Assembly: GCA_036006525.1 (NCBI GenBank)
Contig: DASYPP010000024.1
Coordinates: 62,001-126,000 of the forward strand
Direction of reading: 5' to 3'
Source of the DNA: DASYPP01 sp036006525
Lineage (GTDB): Bacteria; Gemmatimonadota; Gemmatimonadetes; Gemmatimonadales; GWC2-71-9
DNA: 64,000 nt
This document shows positions 17,622 through 26,033 of the stretch, piece by piece. Each line of letters begins with the position of its first letter. The stretch's first letter is position 1. Under the pieces are notes generated by a model. That model was not told where the DNA came from. It saw nothing but the letters and a program-made list of their open reading frames with translations, and did no database searches. The translations under genes were made by a program, and so were the position numbers.

Positions 17622-18348
17622 CCGGAAGCTGGATCGGCGCGATTTTCTCAGGCTCGGACTGGTGGCGGGGCCGGTGTCGCTGGCGGCGGCGTGCGGGTGG
17701 GACGGCGGCTCCGCGATCCGGCCGCGATTGCTGGGCATTTCCCGGGTGAACGACTGGGTGGGCGAGCACATCCTCCAGTCCAACCAGCGGCTGGCCCGCG
17801 AATACCCGATCAGCATGCGGACCCGGGACTTTCCCCACTATTTCGTCACTCGGCCGATGGCGCCGATGCTGCCCGCGCCGGAGACCTGGAGCCTCGAAGT
17901 CGGGGGCGAGGTGAAGAAGCCGGCCCGGCTCACCATGGAGATGATTCAGCAGCTGCCCCGGGTGACCTACACCGTCAAACACCACTGCGTGGAAGGCTGG
18001 ACCGCGATTGGGACCTGGACCGGAGCGCCGTTGTCCAGCGTGCTCGCGATGGTGGAGCCGACTGAGCGGGGCCGCTACCTGCGGCTCGATTCCTTCGATC
18101 GGGATCCCGGCGGACGGCAGTACTACACCGGCTGGGACCTCAAGAGCGCGGTGCATCCCCAGACCATTCTCGCCTACGCCTTCAACGACCAGCCGCTGCG
18201 CCCCGAACGCGGCGCGCCGATCCGAATCTATTCTCCGGTGAAGCTGGGGTATAAACTGACCAAGTATCTCACCCGGATCAGCCTCACGCCGGATCGGCCC
18301 GGCGGGTACTGGGAAGACGTGGGCTACCCCTGGCTGGGCGGGATATAG
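17614..18348 (+). CDS. Tat-exported molybdopterin oxidoreductase, sulfite oxidase/MsrP fold
   Basis: A 244-residue protein with a twin-arginine leader (DRRDFLRLG) and a sulfite-oxidase-type molybdopterin domain. The molybdenum-binding Cys is Cys125 in VKHHCVEGWTAIGTWTG, followed by GRYLRLDSFD and RPERGAPIRIYSPVKLGYK. The first part of the mature protein (ISMRTRDFPHYFVTRPM) also fits the MsrP-like subgroup. It lacks the C-terminal dimerisation domain of true sulfite oxidases. Partner is the overlapping cytochrome b. Candidate roles are periplasmic sulfoxide reduction or sulfite oxidation; sequence alone does not choose. Confidence 0.9.
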   Translation: MTDRKLDRRDFLRLGLVAGPVSLAAACGWDGGSAIRPRLLGISRVNDWVGEHILQSNQRLAREYPISMRTRDFPHYFVTRPMAPMLPAPETWSLEVGGEVKKPARLTMEMIQQLPRVTYTVKHHCVEGWTAIGTWTGAPLSSVLAMVEPTERGRYLRLDSFDRDPGGRQYYTGWDLKSAVHPQTILAYAFNDQPLRPERGAPIRIYSPVKLGYKLTKYLTRISLTPDRPGGYWEDVGYPWLGGI

Positions 18349-18369
18349 GGGCAGTTCTGAGACCCGCCG

Positions 18370-18621
18370 CTATTCCTCCCCGTCCGTCCGGGTCAACTGC
18401 ACGTCGGCCTGGCCATCCGGTTGATAGCTCACGGTGACCGACCAGGGTTGGCAGCAGACCGGGCAATCCTCGACATATTCCTGCTGGTTGCCGCTGCCGG
18501 GGTCCAGGGCGATCTCCACCTCCTCGCCGCAGTAGGGACAGTTGACGATGGCGTCCAGGTCGGCGACGCCGTCGCCCAGCTCGAATTCGTCGAGCGGATC
18601 GGGTTCGGGGTCTTGAATCAT
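18370..18621 (-). CDS. CPXCG-motif cysteine-rich protein
   Basis: An 83-residue acidic protein with two knuckles, NCPYCGEEVEI and DCPVCCQPWSV, which would bind one zinc ion. This matches the small CPXCG (Cys_rich_CPXG) family. AGGAGG sits 9 bp before the ATG at 18621 and fixes the start; a longer frame exists upstream but overlaps the divergent gene. It is convergent with the molybdo-oxidoreductase gene and divergent from the PHP gene, with only about 50 bp for two promoters. Function unknown. Confidence 0.87.
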   Translation of the reverse strand: MIQDPEPDPLDEFELGDGVADLDAIVNCPYCGEEVEIALDPGSGNQQEYVEDCPVCCQPWSVTVSYQPDGQADVQLTRTDGEE

Positions 18622-18673
18622 CTCTCGCGTCCTCCTAACGGACCGGTTCCTCCGGAGATATCTTAAGCGGTTC

Positions 18674-19903
18674 ATGGGCCGGCGTCTTCCGCTTCTCGCC
18701 ATCCTGCTCACCGTCGCGCTGGTCGCGGCCCGGGTGCTTCGGGCCGTCCCGCTCTACGACCCCCTGGGCGCTCCGCTTCCCCCCGGAGTGCATCTCGGTT
18801 TCCCGGTCATTCACCTGCTGTTCGCGCCGCTGTTCGACCTGTGGGACGCCGCGTCGATGCTGAGCCTTCGACGGCTCGAGTGGCTGGCCGCGGGCCTGCT
18901 GCTGGCCTTCGTGGTCTGGCGCGGCCTGCTGGCGACTATGCGGCGACGCGTGGATCCCGATGCCGGACCGCCGATCGGCCTCATCCGGGAGTCCAGCGCA
19001 CTGCTGTTCGGGTTGCTCGGGTTCCTGGCTTTCGTCGCGGCGGGCCTGCTCTGGCACCGACCGATGGTCGCGCTGCGCGGCGCGCCGGCCACCATCATGG
19101 TGGTCGATCTCCATTCCCACAGTAACGTATCCCACGACGTGCGGGGAACCCTGATGACCGGGTTTGACACCGAGGCCAGCCGGCGCTGGCACCGGAGCGC
19201 CGGATATGACGCCTTCTTTCTGACTGACCATAACACCGTCGCGGGTCTCCCGGCCGGACCCGCCAGCGCCCCGCCGTTCGTGTGCCCGGGCATCGAGGTC
19301 AGCGCCTGGCGGGCCCACATCATCCTGCTGGGGACCCGGGACAGCGTGGACCGGAGCCGGTATGGCGGGTCGCTCGAGGGTGTACTCAGGCTGCTCCGGG
19401 AGAGCGAGTCACGCTACGGCGCCATCTCGATCGCCTCGCTCCCCGAGTACGACCGCAACCATTTTGACCACCTGGACCAGCTCATCGGCGCAGGGCTGGA
19501 CGGTTTCGAGATCGTCAACGCGTCGCCCAGGGCGGCGATGTTGTCCCGGGCCCACCGGGACAGCGTCATCGCTCTGGGGAAAGCCGACAACCTGCTCCTG
19601 GTCGGGGTGAGCGACAACCACGGCTGGGGCGCGACCAACCTGAGCTGGAACCTGGTACGGGTGCCGGGCTGGAAGGACACCCGGGATCCCTGCCGGCCGT
19701 TGCAGCAGCAGCTCTCCACCGGCGGAATCGCGACCGTGCAGGTCGCCGAGCGGCATCACCTGGAAGACGACTCGAAGTGGCCCCTGCTGCTGACTCCTGA
19801 AGCCATCGTATGGGAAACCTGGCGGGCCCTGACCCCGTTGCAGACGCTTTCCTGGTTATTCTGGATCTGGCTGATTGGAATCGTCGTGGTGCGGCCACGC
19901 TAG
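18674..19903 (+). CDS. Membrane-anchored PHP-domain phosphoesterase
   Basis: A 409-residue protein. Three hydrophobic segments lie in the first 130 residues and one at the C-terminus (TLSWLFWIWLIGIVVV). Between them is a PHP domain with metal ligands in DLHSHSNVSHD (Asp145, His147, His149), FLTDHNT, GIEVSAWRAHIILLG and GVSDNHGWG. PHP enzymes cleave phosphoesters with a trinuclear metal site; this subgroup resembles CehA/McbA-type proteins. The active domain is probably exterior. Substrate unknown. Seven bases separate its stop from the likely fabH start. Confidence 0.87.
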   Translation: MGRRLPLLAILLTVALVAARVLRAVPLYDPLGAPLPPGVHLGFPVIHLLFAPLFDLWDAASMLSLRRLEWLAAGLLLAFVVWRGLLATMRRRVDPDAGPPIGLIRESSALLFGLLGFLAFVAAGLLWHRPMVALRGAPATIMVVDLHSHSNVSHDVRGTLMTGFDTEASRRWHRSAGYDAFFLTDHNTVAGLPAGPASAPPFVCPGIEVSAWRAHIILLGTRDSVDRSRYGGSLEGVLRLLRESESRYGAISIASLPEYDRNHFDHLDQLIGAGLDGFEIVNASPRAAMLSRAHRDSVIALGKADNLLLVGVSDNHGWGATNLSWNLVRVPGWKDTRDPCRPLQQQLSTGGIATVQVAERHHLEDDSKWPLLLTPEAIVWETWRALTPLQTLSWLFWIWLIGIVVVRPR

Positions 19904-19910
19904 GAGATCT

Positions 19911-20903
19911 CTGAACAGTCGCATTGCAGGCACCGGCTTCTCGGTCCCCGACCGGGTGGTGACCAACGCGGAGTTGGCCACGCTCATGGATACCTCGGAC
20001 GAGTGGATCCGCACCCGTACCGGGATCCAAGAACGGCGCTGGGTTCGCGAAGGCGAGACCGGTGCCGCCCTGGCGCTGGCCGCATCACGCCGCGCCCTCG
20101 AAGCGGCCGGCTTGGGCCCCGGCGACCTCGACGCGATCGTCTACGCCACCAGTACTCCCGATCACTTCCTCCCGGGCGGCGGTGTCTACCTCCAGCGCGA
20201 CCTGGGCGCCGGCATGATCCCCGCCCTCGACGTCCGCACCCAGTGCAGCGGATTCGTGTACGGACTCTCGGTGGCGGATGCATGGATTCGGTCGGGGCAC
20301 TACGAGCGGGTTCTGGTGGTGGGCGCCGAGGTGCAATCCACCGCGATGGATGTCTCTACCCGGGGTCGCAATACCGCGGTCATTTTCGCTGACGGGGCCG
20401 GCGCCGCGGTCGTGACAGCATCGGCCGAGCCCGATCGCGGCATGCTGGCGTTCGACCTCCACACCGAGGGAACCCGCGCCGAGTTGCTCTGGGTCGACGG
20501 GCCGGGGTCGATGTATCATCCCCGGGTTTCTCATGAACAGCTGGACGAGGGCCGCTACTTCCTGCAGATGGATGGCAAGGAAGTTTTTCGCCACGCCGTT
20601 ACCCGGATGCCCGAGTCGGTGCTCGCGGTGCTGGCGAAGGCGAAGCTCAGCGTGGACCAGGTCGCCTTGCTGATTCCCCACCAGGCCAACCTGCGGATCT
20701 CCGAAGGCGTTCAGAAGGCGCTCAAGCTCAGGGACGGCCAGGTGTACAACAACATCCAACGCTACGGAAACACCACGGCGGCCACCATTCCCATCGCGCT
20801 GGACGAATGTGTGCGGGCGGGCCGGATCAAGCCGGGCGACATCGTGGTGTTGACCGCGTTTGGCAGCGGCTTCATGTGGGGGAGCGTGGCGCTGCGCTGG
20901 TAG
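19911..20903 (+). CDS. fabH: Beta-ketoacyl-ACP synthase III
   Basis: A 330-residue thiolase-fold enzyme that condenses acetyl-CoA (or another starter) with malonyl-ACP to begin fatty acid synthesis. The triad is Cys112 (RTQCSGFVYG), His257 (IPHQANLRI) and Asn287 (RYGNTTAATIP); the conserved end GFMWGSVALRW is present. Starting at CTG 19911, 5 bp after AGGAG, places the Cys at 112 as in E. coli FabH; the only other open start, TTG 19875, lies inside the PHP gene and gives an unrelated leader. A CTG start is unusual. No other fab genes are in the window. Confidence 0.93.
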   Translation: MNSRIAGTGFSVPDRVVTNAELATLMDTSDEWIRTRTGIQERRWVREGETGAALALAASRRALEAAGLGPGDLDAIVYATSTPDHFLPGGGVYLQRDLGAGMIPALDVRTQCSGFVYGLSVADAWIRSGHYERVLVVGAEVQSTAMDVSTRGRNTAVIFADGAGAAVVTASAEPDRGMLAFDLHTEGTRAELLWVDGPGSMYHPRVSHEQLDEGRYFLQMDGKEVFRHAVTRMPESVLAVLAKAKLSVDQVALLIPHQANLRISEGVQKALKLRDGQVYNNIQRYGNTTAATIPIALDECVRAGRIKPGDIVVLTAFGSGFMWGSVALRW

Positions 20904-20929
20904 GCCGAGCCGCGAAATGATGCCAAGTC

Positions 20930-20943
20930 TATTGAATTCAATA
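20930..20943. promoter_or_regulatory. AT-rich 14-bp perfect palindrome
   Basis: TATTGAATTCAATA is a perfect palindrome in an AT-rich stretch of the otherwise GC-rich gap after fabH and about 85 bp before the small membrane protein. It could be an operator or part of a promoter. There is no supporting second copy. Confidence 0.3.
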
Positions 20944-21026
20944 ACTTAACTGGAATGAAACATGATGAAGTGGCGTTACGTACTGAAACACACGCTGGGC
21001 CATCCATTCGTCCCCAACTTCAGGGC

Positions 21027-21305
21027 ATGACCATGTTCATCTTCAGCTGGGTTAGCACCGTCATCACCGTCGTCGCCGGTCTTACCGGCTTCCTGATGAC
21101 CCGCCGGTTCGTTGCCCGCCGGCTTCGCTTCGTCGACGCAGTGTATTCTCCCGCTGCGCCGTTCATCATCGCGGCGCTTGCGATGTTACTGGCCTGGCCG
21201 GTTTCGGCACTGCCGCTGGTCACCGCCACGGCGAGCGCGCTGTTCGGAATCGGGGCCGGCTTGGGGACCATCAGCGGGGTGAAAGCCCTGCGTCGAGTCA
21301 ACTGA
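21027..21305 (+). CDS. Small three-helix membrane protein
   Basis: A 92-residue protein with membrane segments FIFSWVSTVITVVAGLTGFL, PFIIAALAMLLAWPVSALPL and a C-terminal one (TASALFGIGAGLGTISG), separated by an Arg-rich loop. ATG 21027 follows CAGGG; an ATG at 20955 would add an unrelated soluble leader. No family recognised. The TGA stop overlaps the first base of a perfect hairpin. Confidence 0.6.
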   Translation: MTMFIFSWVSTVITVVAGLTGFLMTRRFVARRLRFVDAVYSPAAPFIIAALAMLLAWPVSALPLVTATASALFGIGAGLGTISGVKALRRVN

Positions 21306-21334
21306 TTGAAGATTGAGCATCCTCAATCTTCAAT
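21305..21334. repeat. R6: perfect hairpin, words ATTGAAG/ATTGAGG
   Basis: ATTGAAGATTGAG and CTCAATCTTCAAT pair perfectly over 13 bp around the tetraloop CATC. The first base is the last base of a TGA stop codon and the element ends 16 bp before the YggX start. It is the same word family as the 30-bp palindrome at 52814-52843. Confidence 0.9.
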
Positions 21335-21349
21335 GATTATCCTTCCTGC

Positions 21350-21601
21350 ATGGCTACGATCAATTGCGCTCGCTGCGGTCAAACCCGCGACCAGATGCCC
21401 TTCCGGCCGTTTCCCAACGACATCGGGCTCAAGGTCTTCGAGCGGATCTGCAATGTGTGCTGGCAGGAATGGCTCAATACCCAGAAGCAGATCATCAATC
21501 ACTATTCGCTCGATCCCCGGGAACCCAAGTCCCGGGAAATGCTCTACACCCAGATGGACACCTTTCTTTTCGGGGAACCCAAGGGCCTGCCCACCGTGTA
21601 G
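21350..21601 (+). CDS. yggX: Fe(II)-trafficking / oxidative damage protection protein, YggX-like
   Basis: An 83-residue cytoplasmic protein. The N-terminus INCARCGQTRDQM and the core PNDIGLKVFERICNVCWQEW, followed by KQIINHYSLDPREPKSREML, match the YggX family, which protects Fe-S enzymes and may carry labile iron. The conserved Cys near the N-terminus is present with an additional CxxC. The gene stands alone after the R6 hairpin and converges with the DUF3187 gene 6 bp away. Confidence 0.9.
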   Translation: MATINCARCGQTRDQMPFRPFPNDIGLKVFERICNVCWQEWLNTQKQIINHYSLDPREPKSREMLYTQMDTFLFGEPKGLPTV

Positions 21602-21607
21602 GTCGGC

Positions 21608-22567
21608 TTACTCCCAGGTCAGGCTGAATTCGAACGTCGCATCCACCGCCGGCCCGCTCGGGTAGACGTCCTCCGTCATGCCAATCCGCCAGGTTCGTCC
21701 TGCTGTCTTCAGCATCCAGCCGTAGTTCAGGGAGAGGTCTCCGCGATCCAGCGCCGGCCACGGCGTGCCGCGATAGTATGGAGTATGATAGAAGAGCTGG
21801 GCGTAGAGATGCTGATGACCCCAGAACCGAAGCCCGAATCCTGACGTGGCGGAACCGAAGATTTCCTTCTGGTACCGCCTGAGGTCGCCATGCGCGGCCG
21901 TGTACCCCAGGCCCGCGCTTCCCTGGAAACTGCCCCGGCTGCCGATGGGCGTCAGCACGGTGGTAATGGTCGAAATCGAGGGAACCCCGCGCGCGTAACC
22001 GTCGCCCCCGGTTCCGGTGGGCAGCGTCGCCGTGAGCACGGTCTGGACACCTGGGTTGTGACGCCGGCCCAGCGAGACGCGCACATCGCCCAGGTGGGTA
22101 CCCGGTTCCCGTATCCGCGGCCGGCCATCAGGAAGGTCCACCTGGTAGGCGAAAGCATCGAGAGGCCGGAGCGCTCGCTCCGGAATGCTCAACCCCAGCA
22201 GGCGGTGATACCAGTTGAAGAACCCATCCATGAAACCGGACCCGGCGCTCCCCAGGTTGCCGCCCAGTTCGAAGAAATACCTGGGCGAGAGGTCATGGCC
22301 GGCCGTGAAACCGATTCGAGACACCTCGGCATCCAGCAGGTAGCTCGTTCCGCCACCGGTGTTGTATTCGATCAGGCTGGCGTAGTCGAGCGAAGCGTTC
22401 CAGCGCCACCCGCCACCCGGTGCGACCAGGGCCGGAGCGTAGAGACCGGACCGAGCCTGGGCCACCGGGTTCATGGGCGCGAAGGCGGGCAGGCCAGGAG
22501 CCTGCTGGGCCCCGAGCACCGGGGCAAGCAACAGGGGCAACAGGGCCCCGAGAATACGCTGAGTCAT
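21608..22567 (-). CDS. DUF3187-type outer-membrane protein
   Basis: A 319-residue secreted protein: signal peptide to about residue 21 (LLAPVLGAQQ), then the opening PMNPVAQARSGLYAPALVAP and a series of amphipathic strands (YASLIEYNTGG, GVQTVLTATLPTGTGGDGY). Pattern and length match DUF3187, predicted outer-membrane barrels without a known substrate. The 5' end overlaps by 2 bp an open frame upstream of pirin, but the true pirin start is about 95 bp away on the other strand, leaving room for divergent promoters. Confidence 0.83.
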   Translation of the reverse strand: MTQRILGALLPLLLAPVLGAQQAPGLPAFAPMNPVAQARSGLYAPALVAPGGGWRWNASLDYASLIEYNTGGGTSYLLDAEVSRIGFTAGHDLSPRYFFELGGNLGSAGSGFMDGFFNWYHRLLGLSIPERALRPLDAFAYQVDLPDGRPRIREPGTHLGDVRVSLGRRHNPGVQTVLTATLPTGTGGDGYARGVPSISTITTVLTPIGSRGSFQGSAGLGYTAAHGDLRRYQKEIFGSATSGFGLRFWGHQHLYAQLFYHTPYYRGTPWPALDRGDLSLNYGWMLKTAGRTWRIGMTEDVYPSGPAVDATFEFSLTWE

Positions 22568-22661
22568 GACGGTGGCCGGAATCTACTTGACTTGGGGAAC
22601 TTTTTCCGCGATCACGTTGTTCTCGGGACTACTTTCCGCATCGGGTTACCGAGGAGTCGGC

Positions 22662-23564
22662 ATGTCTATTCGGCCAGTGAAACACGTGATGCAGTCCAAG
22701 CCAACCATGGAGGGGGCCGGCGTGCGGTTGCGCCGGGCATTCGGCTTTGGCGAAACCAGGGATTACGATCCGTTCCTCCTGTTTGACGATTTCCGCAACG
22801 AGAACCCCGAGGACTACCTCGCCGGATTCCCCTGGCACCCGCATCGCGGCATCGAGACCATCACCTACGTGCTGGCCGGGTCGGTGAACCATGGCGACAG
22901 CCTGGGAAACCAGGGCAGTATGGGCCCGGGCGACGTCCAGTGGATGACGGCCGGCAGCGGCATTCTCCACCAGGAAATGCCCAAAGGCGACGCGAAGGGC
23001 CGGATGCACGGCTTCCAGTTGTGGGCCAATCTTCCGTCCGCCTTGAAGATGACGCGCCCGCGCTACCAGGATATCGTCGCGAAGGACATTCCCGAGATCA
23101 CCGATGATGACGGTACCGCGGTGCGTGTCATCTGCGGCAACTTCTGGGGCAAGAGCGGCCCGGTCGAGGGTGTCGCCGCGGACCCCCGCTATCTCGACGT
23201 GTCGGTTCCGCCCGGCCGGCGCAAGACGCTCCCGGTGGAAGCCTCCTCCCATGCCTTCGCATACGTCTTCGAGGGGAGCGGAAACTTCCGGGATGCGTCC
23301 CAGCCGCTCCCGGTGAAAACCGAGCAGGTAGGCGACACAGTGGGAAGGACCAACGGCGACGCGGAGAATCGCTCGCTGGTGTTGTTCGATACCGGGAGCG
23401 AGGTCACGGTTCAGGCCGGCGAGAAGGGGATCCGTTTCCTGCTGGTGTCGGGCAAGCCGATCGAGGAGCCGGTGGCATGGTACGGGCCCATCGTGATGAA
23501 TACGCCGGAAGAACTGCGGGAGGCCTGGGCCGAACTCAAGGACGGGACGTTCATCAAGGGATAG
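22662..23564 (+). CDS. Pirin family bicupin
   Basis: A 300-residue cytoplasmic pirin. The N-terminal cupin carries the metal ligands His59 and His61 (PWHPHRGIET), His103 and Glu105 (ILHQEMP). Pirins bind iron; some bacterial members have quercetinase activity or regulate metabolic enzymes. GAGGAG lies 5 bp before ATG 22662, which excludes the longer open frame beginning at 22566. The 3' end overlaps the PDZ gene on the other strand by 11 bp, and a short perfect hairpin lies there. Confidence 0.93.
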   Translation: MSIRPVKHVMQSKPTMEGAGVRLRRAFGFGETRDYDPFLLFDDFRNENPEDYLAGFPWHPHRGIETITYVLAGSVNHGDSLGNQGSMGPGDVQWMTAGSGILHQEMPKGDAKGRMHGFQLWANLPSALKMTRPRYQDIVAKDIPEITDDDGTAVRVICGNFWGKSGPVEGVAADPRYLDVSVPPGRRKTLPVEASSHAFAYVFEGSGNFRDASQPLPVKTEQVGDTVGRTNGDAENRSLVLFDTGSEVTVQAGEKGIRFLLVSGKPIEEPVAWYGPIVMNTPEELREAWAELKDGTFIKG

Positions 23565-24435
23565 GACCTATCCTGCCCGTCACCGCCTCGCGCCGCTTCA
23601 TCCGCATCACGTCGAACCGGATGTTCTCACCGGGTTCATAGCTCTGGAGAACGCGGAACATCTGTCCCGGGTTCGATGTCCTGCGGCCGTCCACCGACAG
23701 CACCACGTCTCCCGGCCGGAGATTGAGCTGGGTGCTCTCGGGAACGTTGATCACCAGCACTCCCTCCGCCACCCCGAAGTACTGGCCCAGCGCCGGATTC
23801 ATGGGCGCCAGCTCCAGGTCCATGACCCGGGTGCGCAGGAGCATCACGCTGCCGCCGGGGGTGTTGGGATCGAACATCGGCTGGGCGTCGAAATTGAAGA
23901 AGATGTCCGGTCCCTCGGGACCATCCATGGGCTGGGCAGACTTGTAGCCCGGTGCCATGGCCGGCTGGTCCCACATCATGACCGGCCTTGCTTCCAGCAC
24001 CACGGTCGCCTGGCGCCGGTCCCGTCCCCGCTGGTATTCGAGCCGGACGGTATCACCCGCATCCTTCTGGGTGACCAACTCGATCAGCACCAGCCCGGGA
24101 GAGGGCTTCCGGTTTTCCCGGGCAAGCTGGACCAGGGAACGATTGTTCATGGTGACGATGATGTCCCCGGAGCGGATGCCGGCGCGGTCGGCCGGGCCGG
24201 CCGGAGTAACGGCATCGACCAGGGCGCCGATCGAATCCATGGGACCGGGCAGAATATTGAGGGTGATCCCGATCTTGCCCCGGTTGCCGGGGAAGACCTT
24301 GTAGAGCTCTCGCTCCGGGATCACCGTCGCCGAAGGCCGCGAGCGCTCACCACTCCGCGGCTGCTGCGCTTCGCCGGAGATGGCAATCGCCAACGACAAC
24401 GCTGAGATCAGCAGCACAGATTTCGAGCTTCCCAC
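23554..24435 (-). CDS. Exported PDZ-domain protein
   Basis: A 293-residue protein. A signal peptide (SVLLISALSLAIAISGEAQ) is followed by two PDZ domains: one with GALVDAVTPAGPADRAGIRS then GDIIVTMNNRSL, and one with GVLVINVPESTQLNLRPGD then VVLSVDGRRT. There is no protease domain (no HtrA Ser triad), so it is a periplasmic binding or adaptor protein. GTG 24435 lies 2 bp after the stop of the anti-sigma gene. The sigma / anti-sigma / PDZ order suggests it senses misfolded envelope proteins or modulates anti-sigma cleavage, as PDZ proteins do in RseP/DegS systems; this role is inferred. Confidence 0.85.
   Translation of the reverse strand: MGSSKSVLLISALSLAIAISGEAQQPRSGERSRPSATVIPERELYKVFPGNRGKIGITLNILPGPMDSIGALVDAVTPAGPADRAGIRSGDIIVTMNNRSLVQLARENRKPSPGLVLIELVTQKDAGDTVRLEYQRGRDRRQATVVLEARPVMMWDQPAMAPGYKSAQPMDGPEGPDIFFNFDAQPMFDPNTPGGSVMLLRTRVMDLELAPMNPALGQYFGVAEGVLVINVPESTQLNLRPGDVVLSVDGRRTSNPGQMFRVLQSYEPGENIRFDVMRMKRREAVTGRIGPIP
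23559..23573. terminator. Short perfect hairpin in the convergent pirin/PDZ overlap
   Basis: GGATAGG and CCTATCC pair around a single A, between and within the 3' ends of two convergent genes. The stem is short and lacks a T tract; a role as bidirectional terminator is possible but weakly supported. Confidence 0.35.
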
Positions 24436-24437
24436 GT

Positions 24438-25040
24438 TTACAGCCCCACGTTGCTGGCCTTGGTGACATGCACATCCACCAGGGCATCCAGCAGGTTGAC
24501 CCGCTCGCGCCACAGCTGAAGCAGCTGCTGATCCCGGGCCCCGCCTTCCCGCAACTGGGTGACTTCGAGCTGGCGATCCAGGTCGGCGATCCGGTCTTCC
24601 AGCTCCGCCGCGATGCCGGCGGTACGTCCATCGGTGACCCGGGCCTCGGGGTTGTAGCGGAGGATCGTGCTTTCCAGGGCCCGGGACTGCGCCTTGGCGG
24701 TGTCGATCGCCGCGGTCGCCGACAGCGGTTCAGGGCGGGCGAAGTCACTTACGGCGACGGTGAGCAGCACCGAGGCTGCCAGAGCCGTCCCGGCGATGCC
24801 CATCCAGCGGGTCCGGCGGCGGTGCCGATCGTCCATCATCCGCTGGCGGATCGCCGGCCAGGCGTCCCGGGGCGGCTGCAGGCTGGGCAGCGCCTTCATG
24901 CGGGCCACCCGCTGGTGCAGCCGGTCCAGCTCAGCGCGGCACAACTCGCAGGTCTCGACGTGACGCCGCGCCTCCGCTATCCCGGGCTCGGTGCCCGGTG
25001 CGCGCAGCGACACCAGTTGTTCCATGTTCAGGTGGTTCAT
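24438..25040 (-). CDS. Zinc-finger (ZAS) anti-sigma factor
   Basis: A 200-residue protein with the ZAS motif HxxxCxxC (His27, Cys31, Cys34 in RRHVETCELCRAEL), one membrane helix near the middle (WMGIAGTALAASVLLTVAVS) and a coiled-coil-rich exterior domain (ELEDRIADLDRQLEVTQLRE). It would hold the ECF sigma inactive at the membrane. It overlaps the sigma gene by 4 bp (ATGA) and is followed 2 bp later by the PDZ gene. Confidence 0.93.
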   Translation of the reverse strand: MNHLNMEQLVSLRAPGTEPGIAEARRHVETCELCRAELDRLHQRVARMKALPSLQPPRDAWPAIRQRMMDDRHRRRTRWMGIAGTALAASVLLTVAVSDFARPEPLSATAAIDTAKAQSRALESTILRYNPEARVTDGRTAGIAAELEDRIADLDRQLEVTQLREGGARDQQLLQLWRERVNLLDALVDVHVTKASNVGL

Positions 25041-25576
25041 ATGGCCGCCTCCTCTCCCAGCCAGCGGCGAAGGCGCACGTGGGCGCGCGCCAGTTGCGAT
25101 TTCGAAAAACTCACGGTCTTGCCCATCATTTCAGCGATCTCTTCGTGGGTATAACCCTCCACGTCGTGCAGCCACACCACCGCCCGGGAGGTCTCCCCCA
25201 GCCGCTCCAGCGCCGACTCCAGGTCCATGCGGAGGTGAGCGTCTTCCTTTCGAGTCGGGGAGATCTCGTCCTCCAACTCGTCGGTATCCCGGTACTTGTT
25301 TCTCCGGAGCCGCATGAGCGCCTTGCTCGATGCGATGGTCCGGATCCAGCCCCAGAGACTGCCTTCGCCGCGGAACTGGCCGATACTCCGGCACATCTCG
25401 AAGAAGGTTTCCTGCAGCACATCCTCGGCATCTTCCGCCGTCCGGCAGATCCGCCGGGCCAGGTTGTAGACCGGTACTTCGAATGCCCGGTAAAGGGCCT
25501 CCATCGCCTGCTGGTCCCCGGTGCGGGCACGGGCGAGGACGGCGTCGGCGTTTGCGATCACGAGGGTGTCTGCCAT
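25037..25576 (-). CDS. ECF-type RNA polymerase sigma factor
   Basis: A 179-residue sigma factor: region 2 with MEALYRAFEVPVYNLARRI, AEDAEDVLQETFFEMCRSIG and LWGWIRTIASSKALMRLRRN; region 4 with VVWLHDVEGYTHEEIAEMMG and KTVSFSKSQLARAHVRLR. It is the first gene of a three-gene minus-strand operon (sigma, anti-sigma, PDZ). Region 4 ends in an atypical helix (TVSFSKSQLARA), the form seen in ECF factors of this kind. Confidence 0.93.
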   Translation of the reverse strand: MADTLVIANADAVLARARTGDQQAMEALYRAFEVPVYNLARRICRTAEDAEDVLQETFFEMCRSIGQFRGEGSLWGWIRTIASSKALMRLRRNKYRDTDELEDEISPTRKEDAHLRMDLESALERLGETSRAVVWLHDVEGYTHEEIAEMMGKTVSFSKSQLARAHVRLRRWLGEEAAI

Positions 25577-26033
25577 GGCAGCATAAAGATGCTGGAGTGA
25601 AGGACTTGGTTGCAGGGGGGAGGCCGGAAAGACGGGGCTCGGCCGGACCGATCCGCCGCGGCTAATCAGTTGTTTTACAATGGCTTACGTATCCGCACAC
25701 CGCCGGTTTCAGGGCAGGCAGCAAAAGACAGAAGCCTTTTCGAGCCTAATGGAACTGGCAGGCAGCCGCCTTCAGGATTAGGACGCGCTGCTGGCGCAAT
25801 CGGTGAACGTCACGAACCGACTGCAGGCCGAGAGTATCAGGTCCACCACATTGCCGACGGCAAAATCACCGCCCGGGCAACCATCGAGATTCCCGTCTTC
25901 CCGCCATAATTCGAGTAGCTGGCCAGCAGGTCGAAGTCTGCTGGTTGATCGGGGCGGTCGTGCCGCTGCGCGGGCACGCGGCACGTTGTGAATGTGAAAT
26001 AAATCGGAGGATGGATCAGGCTAGATTTGGATC
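25577..26033. other. 457-bp intergenic region between divergent sigma and VIT1 genes
   Basis: This gap must hold the promoters of the minus-strand sigma operon and of the plus-strand iron transporter. No R-type hairpin, tRNA or convincing small gene was found. A minus-strand frame around 25780-25980 reads DGNLDGCPGGDFAVGNVVDL, which looks like the tail of a secreted protein, but it has no clear start or neighbours and may be a gene remnant. Confidence 0.4.

Noticed and set aside
25610..25984. Short open frames in the gap upstream of the VIT1 gene
   Set aside because: No ribosome site, no family match and no consistent codon use; at most a gene remnant (DGNLDGCPGGDFAVGN).
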